Shown: positions 10,595-19,360 of the stretch, in pieces
Layout: each line of letters starts with the position of its first letter
Position numbering within the stretch: the stretch's first letter is position 1
Assembly (NCBI GenBank): GCA_033853925.1
Contig: JAWOLC010000032.1
Coordinates: 1 to 46,853, forward strand
DNA length: 46,853 nucleotides
Source of the DNA: JANXPZ01 sp033853925
GTDB lineage: Bacteria > Eisenbacteria > RBG-16-71-46
Reading direction: 5' to 3'
Translations under genes and position numbers: made by a program
Notes under the pieces: generated by a model
Database searches by the model: none
Seen by the model: only the letters and a program-made list of their open reading frames with translations
What the model was told of the DNA's origin: nothing

Positions 10595-10652
10595 GCGGCG
10601 CGGTCAGTGCGATGCCGCGCCGCTGGAGCGGCCCGGATCCTCGGAGACTCGC

Positions 10653-13388
10653 ATGAGCGACCAGCGTCCCGATCCCGACGAACTCCTGCGCCGCGTCCAG
10701 GAGCAGGAGGAGCGGGAGCGCCGCGCCAAGCTCAAGATCTTCTTCGGCGCCTCGGCCGGCGTCGGCAAGACCTACGCCATGCTGGTCGAGGCCCACGAGC
10801 GCCGGCGCGCCGGCGTGGACGTGGTGGTGGGCGTGGCCGAGACGCACGGCCGCACCGAGACGGGTGCGCTCCTCGAAGGCCTCGAGGTCCTGACGCCGCG
10901 CGCAATCGAGTACCGGGGCGCGACGCTCCGCGAGTTCGACCTGGACGCCGCCCTGGCCCGCCGCCCGGGCCTGCTCCTGCTCGACGAGCTGGCGCACACG
11001 AACGCGCCCGGCTCGCGCCACGCCAAGCGCTGGCTCGACGCCGAGGAGCTGCTCGACGCCGGCATCGACGTCTACACGACCCTCAACGTCCAGCACGTGG
11101 AGCGGCTCTACGACGTGGTTGCCCAGATCACCGGCGTGGCCGTGCGCGAGATCGTGCCCGACTCGATCCTCGAGCGCGCCGACGAGATCGAGCTGGTGGA
11201 CCTGCCCCCGGACGACCTCCTCCAGCGCCTGCGCGAAGGCAAGGTCTACATGCCCGAGCTGGCCGGGCGGGCGATGGAGAACTTCTTCCGCAAGGGCAAT
11301 CTCATCGCGCTGCGCGAGCTGGCCCTGCGCGTCACGGCCGAGCGCGTGGACCAGCAGATGGAGTCGTACCGCCGCGACCACGCGATCCGCGACACCTGGG
11401 CGGTGGGCGGGCGCATTCTGGTCGGGCTCGGGGAGCCGGTGGCGGGGCTGCGCCTCATCCGCGCGGCGCGCCGAATGGCGGAGCGGCTGCAGGCCGAGTG
11501 GCTGGTGGTGCACGTCGAGACGCCCGGGGAATTCGGCCCCTCGGACGCGACGCGCGACCACATCGTGGACCTCATGGGCTACGCCGAGGAGCTGGGCGCC
11601 GAGACCGCCATGCTCTCGGGCCCGCGGGTGGCCGATCAGCTCCTGGCGTACGCGCGGGAGCGCAACGCCTCGCGCATCCTCGTGGGGAAGCCCACGCGCC
11701 CGCGCTGGCTCTCGGCGATCCGCGGCTCGCTGGTGGACACGCTCGTGCGCGGGAGCGGCGACATCGACGTCCACATCGTGAGCGGCGAGGCCGACGAGGA
11801 GGAGGATCGGCGGACGCTGGCCACGCGGGCCGACGTGCCGTCGCTGCGCGCCTCCAACTACGCCTGGAGCGCGGCGGCCGTGGCCGCGGCGAACGTGCTC
11901 GCCTGGCTCGTGCACGCCTACGTCACCCCGGCGAACCTGGTCATGATCTACCTGCTGGGGGTGATGGCCGTGGCCGCGCGCCTCGGCCGCGGGCCCGCCA
12001 TCCTCGCCTCGGTCCTGAGCGTGGCCACGTTCGACTTCTTCTTCGTGCCCCCGTACCTGGCGTTCCGGGTCTCGGACACGCAGTACATCCTGACCTTCGC
12101 GGTCATGCTGGCGGTGGCCCTGGTCATCAGCACCATGGCCTCGCGGCTGCGCCAGCAGGCCGAGGCCGCGCGCCAGCGCGAGCGCCGCGCCGCGGCGCTC
12201 TACCGGCTGAGCCGCGAGCTGTCCGGCCTGCGCGGCGTGCAGGAGCTGCTCGAGGCCGCCGTGCGCCGCGTGGCCGACCACGTCGGGGGCCGCGCGGTGG
12301 CGCTCATGCCCGACGGCTCGGGGAAGGTGGCCCTCGCGGCGGGCGACGGCTCCCTGCTGGGCGCGGGCGGGCACGACCTGGGCGTGGCGCAGTGGTGCTT
12401 CGACCACGGCCAGGCGGCCGGCCTGGGCACGCCCACCCTGCCCGCCGCCGCGGCGCTCTTCGTGCCCCTGCGCGGATCGCGGGCGGCGGTCGGGGTGCTC
12501 GGCGTGGTGCCCACGCCGTCGCGCCGCGCGCTGACGCGCGATCAGCTCCGCCTCGTCGAGGCGTTCGGCGACCAGGTGGCGCTGAGCGTCGAGCGCGCTC
12601 AGCTCGCGGAGCAGGCGGAGCGCGCGCACGTCCTGATCGAGTCGGAGCGCATGCGCAGCACCCTGCTCAGCAGCGTCTCGCACGACCTGCGCACCCCGCT
12701 CTCGGTGAGCACCGGCGCGGCGAGCAGCCTGCTGGCGGGCGGGGCGCCCCTGCCCGCGGCCACCCGCGAGGAGCTGATCGAGACCATCGCCGAGGAGGCG
12801 CAGCGGCTGAACCGCCTCGTCGGCAACCTGCTGGACATGACCCGCCTGGAATCCGGGGCCATGCCGGTCAAGAAGGACTGGCACTCGCTCGAGGAGGTGG
12901 TCGGGGCCGCGCTGGCGCGGCTCGAGCCCCGCCTGCAGGGGCGCGAGCTGAGCGTGCGGCTGCCTCCCGGCACGCCGCTCGTGCAGGTGGACGACGTGCT
13001 CGTCGAGCAGGTGATCTTCAACCTGGTCGAGAACGCCGTGAAGTACACTCCGCCCGCGAGCCCGATCCAGATCACCGCCACCGTGGGGGACGGCGCGCTG
13101 CGGATCGAGGTCGCCGATCGCGGCCCCGGGCTGCCGGCGGGCGAGGAGGAGAACGTGTTCGAGAAGTTCGTGCGCGTGCGCCGGGAGGGCGACCCGAGCG
13201 GGGTGGGGCTGGGGCTCAGCATCTGCCGGAGCATCGTCGCGGCCCACGGCGGCCGCATCCACGCCGCCAACCGCGAGGGCGGGGGCGCGGTCTTCGTCCT
13301 CACCCTCCCCCAGGAGGGCGAGCCGCCGGCGATCGCCCCGGAGGACGAGGCGCCGACGCTCCCCGATCCCCGCGAGGCGCCCCGATGA
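10653..13388 (+). CDS. kdpD: KdpD, potassium sensor histidine kinase
   Basis: A 911-aa membrane sensor kinase. The N-terminal KdpD domain carries a Walker A motif GASAGVGKT near residue 33. A universal-stress-protein-like domain follows (about 250-375), then four helices (about 400-500, DUF4118), a GAF-like region, the HisKA box SHDLRTPL with His677, and an ATPase domain with N box (NLVENAVKYTPP) and G boxes (DRGPGLP, GVGLGLSI). It senses low K+ or turgor and phosphorylates KdpE. Start ATG 10653 is chosen because the sequence upstream is not family-like and lies in the barrel gene. It overlaps kdpE by ATGA. Confidence 0.96.
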   Translation: MSDQRPDPDELLRRVQEQEERERRAKLKIFFGASAGVGKTYAMLVEAHERRRAGVDVVVGVAETHGRTETGALLEGLEVLTPRAIEYRGATLREFDLDAALARRPGLLLLDELAHTNAPGSRHAKRWLDAEELLDAGIDVYTTLNVQHVERLYDVVAQITGVAVREIVPDSILERADEIELVDLPPDDLLQRLREGKVYMPELAGRAMENFFRKGNLIALRELALRVTAERVDQQMESYRRDHAIRDTWAVGGRILVGLGEPVAGLRLIRAARRMAERLQAEWLVVHVETPGEFGPSDATRDHIVDLMGYAEELGAETAMLSGPRVADQLLAYARERNASRILVGKPTRPRWLSAIRGSLVDTLVRGSGDIDVHIVSGEADEEEDRRTLATRADVPSLRASNYAWSAAAVAAANVLAWLVHAYVTPANLVMIYLLGVMAVAARLGRGPAILASVLSVATFDFFFVPPYLAFRVSDTQYILTFAVMLAVALVISTMASRLRQQAEAARQRERRAAALYRLSRELSGLRGVQELLEAAVRRVADHVGGRAVALMPDGSGKVALAAGDGSLLGAGGHDLGVAQWCFDHGQAAGLGTPTLPAAAALFVPLRGSRAAVGVLGVVPTPSRRALTRDQLRLVEAFGDQVALSVERAQLAEQAERAHVLIESERMRSTLLSSVSHDLRTPLSVSTGAASSLLAGGAPLPAATREELIETIAEEAQRLNRLVGNLLDMTRLESGAMPVKKDWHSLEEVVGAALARLEPRLQGRELSVRLPPGTPLVQVDDVLVEQVIFNLVENAVKYTPPASPIQITATVGDGALRIEVADRGPGLPAGEEENVFEKFVRVRREGDPSGVGLGLSICRSIVAAHGGRIHAANREGGGAVFVLTLPQEGEPPAIAPEDEAPTLPDPREAPR

Positions 13389-14134
13389 GCGACGCCGACT
13401 CGCCCGAGCCCGGCTCGCCGGCCGAGCCGCCGGCGCCCGCGACGCCGGCGCCCCTGGCCCTGATCGTCGAGGACGAGCGGGCGATGGTGCGCTTCCTGCG
13501 CGCGGCGCTCTCGAGCCACGGCTTCCGGGTGGCCGAGGCGGCGACCGGGGAGGAGGCGCTGCGCCAGGCCGCCACCCGCGCGCCCGATGTCGTCGTCCTG
13601 GACCTGGGCCTGCCCGATCTGGACGGCCTCGAGGTCACGCGCCGGCTGCGCGAGTGGTCGCAGGTGCCGATCGTGGTGGTCTCCGCGCGCGGCCGGGAGA
13701 GCGACAAGATCCGGGCCCTGGACGCGGGCGCCGACGACTACGTGACGAAGCCGTTCGGCGTGGGGGAGCTGATGGCGCGCGTGCGGGTGGCCCTGCGCCA
13801 CGCCGCCGGCGCCGCGCCGGAGGCGGGGGAGACGGCGATCGCGGTGGGGGAGCTGCGCGTGGACCGGCTGCGACGGCAGGTCTTCGTGGGCGAGCGCGAG
13901 GTGCGGTTGACGCCGATCGAGTACCGCCTCCTCGTCGCGCTCTCGCAGTTCCCGGGCCGCGTGCTCACGCACGAGCAGCTCCTCCGCCAGGTGTGGGGGC
14001 CGGGGTACACGCACCAGCACCACTACCTGCGCGTCTACATGGCCCAGCTCCGGCACAAGATCGAGAGCGAGCCCTCGCGCCCGCGTTACCTCCTCACCGA
14101 GCCCGGAGTGGGCTACCGGCTGCGAGGCGCCTGA
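13385..14134 (+). CDS. kdpE: KdpE, OmpR-family response regulator
   Basis: A 249-aa two-domain regulator. The receiver domain has the acidic pair in IVEDE, the phospho-acceptor Asp73 in VLDLGLPDLDG and the lysine in YVTKPFG. The C-terminal winged helix ends with the usual PRYLLTEPGVGYRL. About 23 residues rich in Pro, Ala and Ser precede the receiver, which is longer than in E. coli. Phosphorylated by KdpD, it would activate the kdp promoter upstream of 4557. The ATGA overlap at 13385-13388 couples it to kdpD, so this is the end of a complete K+ uptake and sensing unit. Confidence 0.96.
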   Translation: MSDADSPEPGSPAEPPAPATPAPLALIVEDERAMVRFLRAALSSHGFRVAEAATGEEALRQAATRAPDVVVLDLGLPDLDGLEVTRRLREWSQVPIVVVSARGRESDKIRALDAGADDYVTKPFGVGELMARVRVALRHAAGAAPEAGETAIAVGELRVDRLRRQVFVGEREVRLTPIEYRLLVALSQFPGRVLTHEQLLRQVWGPGYTHQHHYLRVYMAQLRHKIESEPSRPRYLLTEPGVGYRLRGA

Positions 14135-14302
14135 GCTGGAGGGCGTGGCCGAGCCGGCGTCCCGCGCGGGTGGCGGGCGCGACGGCGCGGCCGGAGATCC
14201 GCACTCATGCCGCCCCCGGCCCGCGCCGATAACCCGAGCGCCATCTCGTCACGCCGTGCGGCGACCGGATCCTCCCCGGCGGAGGCCCGGTGGAGGCGCG
14301 AA

Positions 14303-15487
14303 GTGGAGAATCCCTCGGAGCAGCGCGACTTCCTCTCCTACCTGCGGAACATGGTCTCCCTCGGGGCCTCCGACCTCCATCTCAAGGTGGGATCCCCGCC
14401 GACCTTCCGCATCGACGGCGTGCTGTTCTGCGTGGACGAAGCCCCGTGCGCCACGGCCGATCTCGGCCAGCTCCTGGACCTGGTCCTCACGCCCCAGAGC
14501 CGCGAGCAGTTCGAGAGGGAGCAGGAGCTGGACACCGCCTACAGCCTCCCCGGGGTGGCGCGCTACCGCGTGAACCTCTGCCGCCAGCGCGGCACCGCGG
14601 GCGCCTCGTTCCGGCTCGTGCCGATGACCATCCCCTCGCTCGAGGACCTGTGCCTGCCCCCGGTGCTGGGGGACCTGGCGCAGGAGCCGCGCGGGCTCAT
14701 CCTCGTCACCGGCGCCACGGGCTCGGGGAAGTCCACCACCGTCGCCTCGATGATCGAGCACGTGAACCTGCGCTCCACCCGCAAGGTCGTCACCATCGAG
14801 GACCCGATCGAGTACCTGCATCGAGACAACCGCTGCCTCATCTACCAGCGGGAGATCGGCCAGGACACGCGCTCGTTCGCCCATGCCCTGCGGCACATCC
14901 TGCGCCAGGACCCCGACATCATCATGATCGGCGAGATCCGCGACGTGGAGACGCTGACCATCGCGCTGAACGCCGCCAACACGGGGCATCTCGTCATCAC
15001 CACCCTGCACACGGCCGACGCGGTGCAGTCCATCCAGCGCGTGCTGACCCACTACTCGCCGCACGAGCAGGACGAGATCCGGCGTGTGCTCGCGGACAAC
15101 CTCCGGGCGGTCGTCTCGCAGCGCCTCCTGCCCCGGATCGGCGGTCAGGGACGGCTGCCGGCGGTCGAGGTGATGATCAACACGAGCACGATCAAGGAGT
15201 ACATCACCAACCCGGAGAAGACCTCGCTCATCCGCGACGCCATCCAGGAGGGCGCCACCCAGTACCGGATGCAGAGCTTCGACCAGGCGCCGGCGAGCAT
15301 GGTGGCCAAGGGTTTCGTGGCTCCCGAGGTCGCGCTCCACTACGCCACCCAGCCCACCGAGCTGGCGCTACACCTGCAGGGATTCAGCGGCGCCTCGAAT
15401 CGAGCCTGGGCGGAGGCGGAGCTGTCGGCTCTGGACAAGCCTCTGCCCCCGAAGGACCCGGACTGGCTGGAGCGCAAGGCCGCCTGA
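14303..15487 (+). CDS. PilT/PilU-like type IV pilus retraction ATPase
   Basis: A 394-aa cytoplasmic ATPase of the GspE/PilT family. It shows the N-terminal GASDLHL segment, Walker A GATGSGKST at residue 137, the Asp box, Walker B in IIMIGEIRD, the His box HLVITTLHT, and the C-terminal MQSFDQA element of the PilT branch. It would power pilus retraction in twitching motility. GTG 14303 is preferred over ATG 14207 because GGAGG (14292-14296) sits six bases before it and the next residues match the usual distance to GASDLHL. No other pilus gene is nearby. A tail of about 20 residues rich in Pro, Lys and Glu follows the conserved part. PilT versus PilU cannot be decided. Confidence 0.9.
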   Translation: MENPSEQRDFLSYLRNMVSLGASDLHLKVGSPPTFRIDGVLFCVDEAPCATADLGQLLDLVLTPQSREQFEREQELDTAYSLPGVARYRVNLCRQRGTAGASFRLVPMTIPSLEDLCLPPVLGDLAQEPRGLILVTGATGSGKSTTVASMIEHVNLRSTRKVVTIEDPIEYLHRDNRCLIYQREIGQDTRSFAHALRHILRQDPDIIMIGEIRDVETLTIALNAANTGHLVITTLHTADAVQSIQRVLTHYSPHEQDEIRRVLADNLRAVVSQRLLPRIGGQGRLPAVEVMINTSTIKEYITNPEKTSLIRDAIQEGATQYRMQSFDQAPASMVAKGFVAPEVALHYATQPTELALHLQGFSGASNRAWAEAELSALDKPLPPKDPDWLERKAA

Positions 15488-15561
15488 CCTCCTCGCCGGC
15501 CCCGGCCTTCGCCCCCGCGCCCCGCTCACGCTCGCTCGGCCTTCGCCCCCCGGCGGTCGCT

Positions 15562-16155
15562 TCACTCCCGCGAGGCCAGCGCCGGCCCCGCGGCGTCCGC
15601 CCGCGCGGCCCGCACGCGCGGCAACGCCACGAGCCCGCCCGTCAGCGCGCCGACGACGACGATCGCCGCCGAGATCACGGCCGCCGGCTTGGTCACCATG
15701 ATCAGCAGGATCCCGGTCACCGTTCCGGTCATGAGGTAGAGGCTCAGCCACACGCTCGGCATGCAGGCGGCCGCGTGCAGAGCGGGGGAGACGGGCCCGT
15801 TCGGCACGCCGGCCAGCGCCGCGCCGAGTCGGGCGAAGCCCGCGCGGTTCGCCGTGCCGCCCAGCACGAACACGGACACGAGGCCGATGATCGCCACGAT
15901 CACCCAGCCGTCGTTCCAGCGGAAGGCCGCGTGGGCCATGTAGAACCCGGTGAGCATGAGCAGCAGGCCGCTCACGGGGAAGACGTACGACATCCCGCCG
16001 AGGGTGCGCAGCCAGTCGCGCACCTGCTCCACGCGCTGGGCGCCCCGCAGCCGCCCCAGCGCGGCGTGGCTGATGACGAGGCCGTTGAACAGCGTGATCG
16101 CCGTGAGCAGGTGGGCGAAGAGCACCAGGCTGTACGAGAGGTTCGGCATGGGCAT
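15562..16155 (-). CDS. Small integral membrane protein, DUF2269-like, function unknown
   Basis: A 197-aa protein with about four to five hydrophobic helices: an N-terminal YSLVLFAHLLTAITLFNG helix, YVFPVSGLLLMLTGFYMA, WVIVAIIGLVSVFVLGG, and a C-terminal pair. His residues in the first helices (FAHLLTAIT) recall DUF2269/CopD-like membrane proteins. The start MPMP at 16155 has AGGAGG nine bases upstream on the minus strand. The open frame extends further upstream but through low-complexity sequence. It faces the PilT-like gene tail to tail, with 74 bases between them and no clear terminator. Its function is not known. Confidence 0.7.
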   Translation of the reverse strand: MPMPNLSYSLVLFAHLLTAITLFNGLVISHAALGRLRGAQRVEQVRDWLRTLGGMSYVFPVSGLLLMLTGFYMAHAAFRWNDGWVIVAIIGLVSVFVLGGTANRAGFARLGAALAGVPNGPVSPALHAAACMPSVWLSLYLMTGTVTGILLIMVTKPAAVISAAIVVVGALTGGLVALPRVRAARADAAGPALASRE

Positions 16156-16448
16156 CGGCGTGGGCCTCCTGGCGGCGGGGTGGACGAGCTCGCTCTCCGC
16201 GGTCCACAACCGTCGCGCACGGGCGCCAGGACCGCCGGCCTGGAACTTGGACGCGGACGTGACGAGGGCGATGTCTCGTCCCCGCCGGACCCTGTCGCGG
16301 TGCGCGAGGGGCAGGGGAAGAGGGAGACGGCGACAGCGCGCGCCGGACGGGCTCGATCCCGAGAGCGGGTCTGCTCTTTCCAAACATGTCCAGCTCCTGC
16401 TAGCGTTCCCCGGACGTAGGCGACCTTCCCCCAGGAGGACGAGGCCCG
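16156..16448. other. Divergent intergenic region
   Basis: This 293-base stretch separates the minus-strand membrane gene from the plus-strand 187-aa gene. On the plus strand, TGC then TAGCGT (16401-16406) is an extended -10-like element with a weak TTCCAA 17 bases upstream, and AGGAGG (16433-16438) serves ATG 16449. I see no gene, repeat or clear operator in it. Confidence 0.4.
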
Positions 16449-17012
16449 ATGCGCGAGCCCACCCAAGCGGATGCCGACCTGCTGCTCCGGCTCTACGAGC
16501 TGCGCCGCGACCCCGAGCTGCGCCGCGCGCGCAAGTGGTTCCTGAGCGAGTTCCAGCCGACGACCTGGGAGGCGATCGCGGCGGCCTACCTGGGCCACAG
16601 CGATTCGGATCGCTGGTTCCGCATGACCACGGCCTACTGGGAGATGGCGGCCACCCTGGTGAATCGTGGGCTCGTGCACCCCGAGCTGTTCTTCGACCAC
16701 ACCGGTGAGGACATCCAGACCTGGGAGCGGTGCAAGCCCTGGATCGCCGGTGCAAGGGCCGCGATGCGGCCGACTTACCTCTATCAGCTCGAGCGAATGG
16801 TGAAGGAGCATCAGGAGTATCGGGCCCGCCGGAGCGCCGAGTTCCTCGCCGCGAAGGCCGCGTCCGGCGCGGGCGACGTCGGGGCCCGCACGCCTGCGCC
16901 GCGCGGCGGCTCGAGCGCGGGAGAGGGCGCCAAGCCCGGAGCGGCTCGTGGCCCGCGCCCGCGCCGGGGCTCGAGCCCACGGACGCGTCCCCGCGGACGA
17001 GGCGGGCGCTGA
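16449..17012 (+). CDS. Hypothetical 187-aa protein with low-complexity tail
   Basis: I do not recognise this gene with confidence. Residues 1-130 form a helical, aromatic-rich domain (ARKWFLSEFQPTTWEAI, YWEMAATLVNRGLVHPELFF, PTYLYQLERMVKEHQEYR) that resembles the DUF4760-type proteins. The last 55 or so residues are almost only Gly, Ala, Pro, Ser and Arg and probably disordered; their strong positive charge could bind nucleic acid or the membrane. AGGAGG lies ten bases before ATG 16449. The stop is two bases before aroC, so the two are likely co-transcribed. No signal peptide or membrane helix is evident. Confidence 0.65.
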   Translation: MREPTQADADLLLRLYELRRDPELRRARKWFLSEFQPTTWEAIAAAYLGHSDSDRWFRMTTAYWEMAATLVNRGLVHPELFFDHTGEDIQTWERCKPWIAGARAAMRPTYLYQLERMVKEHQEYRARRSAEFLAAKAASGAGDVGARTPAPRGGSSAGEGAKPGAARGPRPRRGSSPRTRPRGRGGR

Positions 17013-17014
17013 CC

Positions 17015-18076
17015 ATGTCCTCCTCCTTCGGGACCCTCTTCCGCGTCACGACCTTCGGCGAGTCGCACGGACCGGCCGTGGGCGTGGTCGTGGACGGCAT
17101 GCCGCCCGGGATCGCCGTGGACCTCGCCGACGTCCAGCGCGAGCTGGACCGCCGCCGACCGGGACAGAGCGCCCTCACCACCCAGCGCCGCGAGGCGGAC
17201 CAGGTGGAGATCCTCTCGGGGCTCTTCGAGGGCGTCACCCTCGGCACGCCGATCGCCATGATGGTGCGGAACCAGGACGCGCGCTCGGCGGACTACGAGG
17301 CCCTGCGCGACGTCTTCCGCCCCGGCCACGCCGACTTCGCCTACGAGCAGAAGTACGGCGTGCGCGACCACCGCGGCGGCGGCCGCTCGTCGGGCCGCGA
17401 GACGGTGGGCCGCGTGGCGGCGGGCGCGCTCGCCCGCGTGGCCCTCGCCACCGCCGGCGTGAGCCTCGTGGGCGGCACGGTGCAGGTCGGCGCGATCCGG
17501 GCCCGGCGGCGCGACTGGGAAGAGGCCGAGAGGAATCCCGTCCGCTGCCCCGACGCCGAGGCGGCGGTGGAGATGGCGCGGGCCATCGAGGAGGCGCGCG
17601 ACGCCCGGGATTCGCTGGGAGGCGTCGTCGAGGTGGTGGCGCGGGGCGTGCCCGCCGGCTGGGGCGATCCGACCATGGCCAAGCTCGACGCCCTGATCGG
17701 GGCGGCCATGCTCTCGATCCCCGCCACCAAGGGCGTCGAGATCGGCGAGGGCTTCGCGATGGCCGAGCGGCGCGGCTCCGCGGCCAACGACGCGCTCGAG
17801 GGTGGGCGGTTCGTCACCAACTTCGCGGGCGGCGTCTCGGGGGGCATCTCCACCGGTGCCGAGGTCGTGGTGCGCGTGGCCGTGCGGCCGACCTCCTCGA
17901 TCGGCCGGCCGCAGCAGGCCGCGACCCGCTCGGGCGGCTCGACCACGATCGCCATCCAGGGCCGCCACGATCCCTGCATCTGTCCGCGCGTCGTGCCCGT
18001 GGCCGAGGCGATGCTCGCCCTGGTCCTGGCCGACGCGTGGCTCAGGCAGCGAGCGCTCCGCGGCCGGGAGAAGTAG
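17015..18076 (+). CDS. aroC: Chorismate synthase
   Basis: A 353-aa cytoplasmic enzyme that removes phosphate from 5-enolpyruvylshikimate-3-phosphate to make chorismate, using reduced FMN. The family blocks are complete: GESHGPAVGVVVDGMPPG near residue 15, RRPGQSALTTQR near 48, the HRGGGRSSGRET motif near 122, GGVSGGISTG near 281, and RHDPCICPR near 325. The ATG at 17015 directly precedes the typical N-terminus SSSFGTLFRVTTFGESHG. The DAHP synthase gene follows after nine bases, so the first and last steps of the shikimate route sit side by side. The product feeds the trp genes later in the window. Confidence 0.97.
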   Translation: MSSSFGTLFRVTTFGESHGPAVGVVVDGMPPGIAVDLADVQRELDRRRPGQSALTTQRREADQVEILSGLFEGVTLGTPIAMMVRNQDARSADYEALRDVFRPGHADFAYEQKYGVRDHRGGGRSSGRETVGRVAAGALARVALATAGVSLVGGTVQVGAIRARRRDWEEAERNPVRCPDAEAAVEMARAIEEARDARDSLGGVVEVVARGVPAGWGDPTMAKLDALIGAAMLSIPATKGVEIGEGFAMAERRGSAANDALEGGRFVTNFAGGVSGGISTGAEVVVRVAVRPTSSIGRPQQAATRSGGSTTIAIQGRHDPCICPRVVPVAEAMLALVLADAWLRQRALRGREK

Positions 18077-18079
18077 ACT
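18074..18079 (+). promoter_or_regulatory. Candidate leaderless -10 box for the DAHP synthase gene
   Basis: TAGACT begins with the aroC stop codon and is followed by exactly six bases before ATG 18086. That would place transcription start at or next to the A of the ATG. No ribosome-binding site lies at a useful distance: the nearest GGGAG ends 15 bases before the start. A leaderless transcript is therefore possible. Confidence 0.3.
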
Positions 18080-18085
18080 CCGGCG

Positions 18086-19099
18086 ATGCTCCTCCTCCTC
18101 CGCCCGGGCACCAGCGAGCCCGCGACCAGCGACATCGCCGCCCGCCTGCGCATGGCCGGGCTCTCGGTGCACCGCACCGAGCACGAGGGCCAGACTCGGC
18201 TCGCCGCGGTCGGCGAGATCGGGGCGGTGAACTGGGACGAGGTGCGACGCTGGCCCGGGGTGGAGGACATCCGCAAGATCCCCGTGCCCTTCAAGCTCGT
18301 CTCGCGCACGTTCCAGCCGCGTGACACGGTGATCTCGGTCGGACGCTGCGCGGTGGGCAGCGAGCAGCTCGCCCTCATGGCCGGTCCCTGCTCGGTCGAG
18401 GGCGAGGAGCAGGCCTTCACCATCGCCGCCGCTGTCGCGCGCGCCGGCGCCACCGTGATGCGCGGCGGCGCCTACAAGCCCCGCACCTCTCCGTACGCGT
18501 TCCAGGGCCTGGGGGAGGAGGGACTGCGGATCCTGCGCCGGGCCGCCGACGCGTACGGGCTGGCGGTGGTGAGCGAGGTCATGGACGCCCAGCAGGTCGA
18601 GCAGGTCGCGCGCTACGCCGACATCCTGCAGGTCGGCGCCCGCAACATGCAGAACTTCACGCTCCTGCGCGAGGTGGGGCGCACGCGCAAGCCCGTGCTC
18701 CTCAAGCGTGGGCTCGCGTCCACGATCGAGGAGTGGCTGATGAGCGCCGAGCACGTGATCTCGAACGGCAACGCCCAGGTCATCCTCTGCGAGCGCGGCA
18801 TCCGCACCTTCGAGACCTACACGCGCAACACCCTCGACCTGAACGCCGTGCCGGTGGTCAAGGAGCTGTCGCACCTGCCGGTGATCGTGGATCCCAGCCA
18901 CGGCACGGGCATCCGCGACAAGGTGGCGCCCATGGCGCGGGCCGCGATTGCGGCGGGGGCCGACGGGCTGATCATCGAGGTGCACCACGATCCCGACCAC
19001 GCGCTCTCGGACGGCCCGCAATCGCTCTACCCCGAGCAGTTCGACGAGCTGGTCGCGCAGATCCGCACGATCGCCACCGTGCTCGGACGGAGGTTGTAG
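18086..19099 (+). CDS. aroF: 3-deoxy-7-phosphoheptulonate (DAHP) synthase, type I-beta
   Basis: A 337-aa enzyme that condenses phosphoenolpyruvate and erythrose-4-phosphate, the first step of aromatic biosynthesis. Residues 1-75 form the N-terminal ferredoxin-like (ACT-like) domain typical of the I-beta group. The barrel follows, with MAGPCSVEG near 93, RGGAYKPRTSPYAFQG near 128, LKRG near 211, ILCERGIRTFE near 233, and DPSHGTG near 270. The His in DPSHGTG and the Cys in AGPC are the usual metal ligands. The N-terminal domain suggests feedback control by an aromatic amino acid. The symbol follows Bacillus/Thermotoga-type usage; other names (aroG, aroA) are in use. Confidence 0.93.
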   Translation: MLLLLRPGTSEPATSDIAARLRMAGLSVHRTEHEGQTRLAAVGEIGAVNWDEVRRWPGVEDIRKIPVPFKLVSRTFQPRDTVISVGRCAVGSEQLALMAGPCSVEGEEQAFTIAAAVARAGATVMRGGAYKPRTSPYAFQGLGEEGLRILRRAADAYGLAVVSEVMDAQQVEQVARYADILQVGARNMQNFTLLREVGRTRKPVLLKRGLASTIEEWLMSAEHVISNGNAQVILCERGIRTFETYTRNTLDLNAVPVVKELSHLPVIVDPSHGTGIRDKVAPMARAAIAAGADGLIIEVHHDPDHALSDGPQSLYPEQFDELVAQIRTIATVLGRRL

Positions 19100-19257
19100 G
19101 AGGCGGTAGACGGACCCGTCCGTAGCCGGCGCGGAGCGCACCCCCTCGACCGAGCGCTCATCGGAAGAAGCCGAACGCGCCGCCCGCGACGTGGCCGAGG
19201 CGTCGGGGTTCCGGCGCCGGCCGCCCCCGGGATCGCGCGGAGGCGGAGGAGAGCGCC

Positions 19258-19356
19258 ATGAGCATCGCCGCCGAGAGCCGGCCGCTCGGGGCCGCGTCGG
19301 CGCTCCTCGTCCGCGCCGGCGGCGCGAGGGGCACGGCCGGGTCGCGGGGAGCGTGA
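19258..19356 (+). CDS. Possible 32-aa small ORF before the SDR gene
   Basis: An ATG at 19258 follows a GGAGGAGAG (19245-19253) and opens 32 codons ending in TGA five bases before the SDR start. The product is Ala, Gly and Arg rich, with no recognisable domain or helix. The good ribosome site is the only support, and in such GC-rich DNA this could be chance. The rest of 19100-19360 holds a short ACGGAC/GTCCGT hairpin (19110-19123) after the DAHP synthase gene and nothing else I can name. Confidence 0.2.
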   Translation: MSIAAESRPLGAASALLVRAGGARGTAGSRGA

Positions 19357-19360
19357 GGGC

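Noticed and set aside
10437..13262. Minus-strand frame of 941 codons across kdpD
   Set aside because: Shadow; the product is His, Arg, Gly and Ala repeats without family likeness.
14207..14302. ATG 14207 as the PilT-like start
   Set aside because: The extra 32 residues are Ala, Ser and Arg-rich and unlike the family; GTG 14303 has a well-placed GGAGG.
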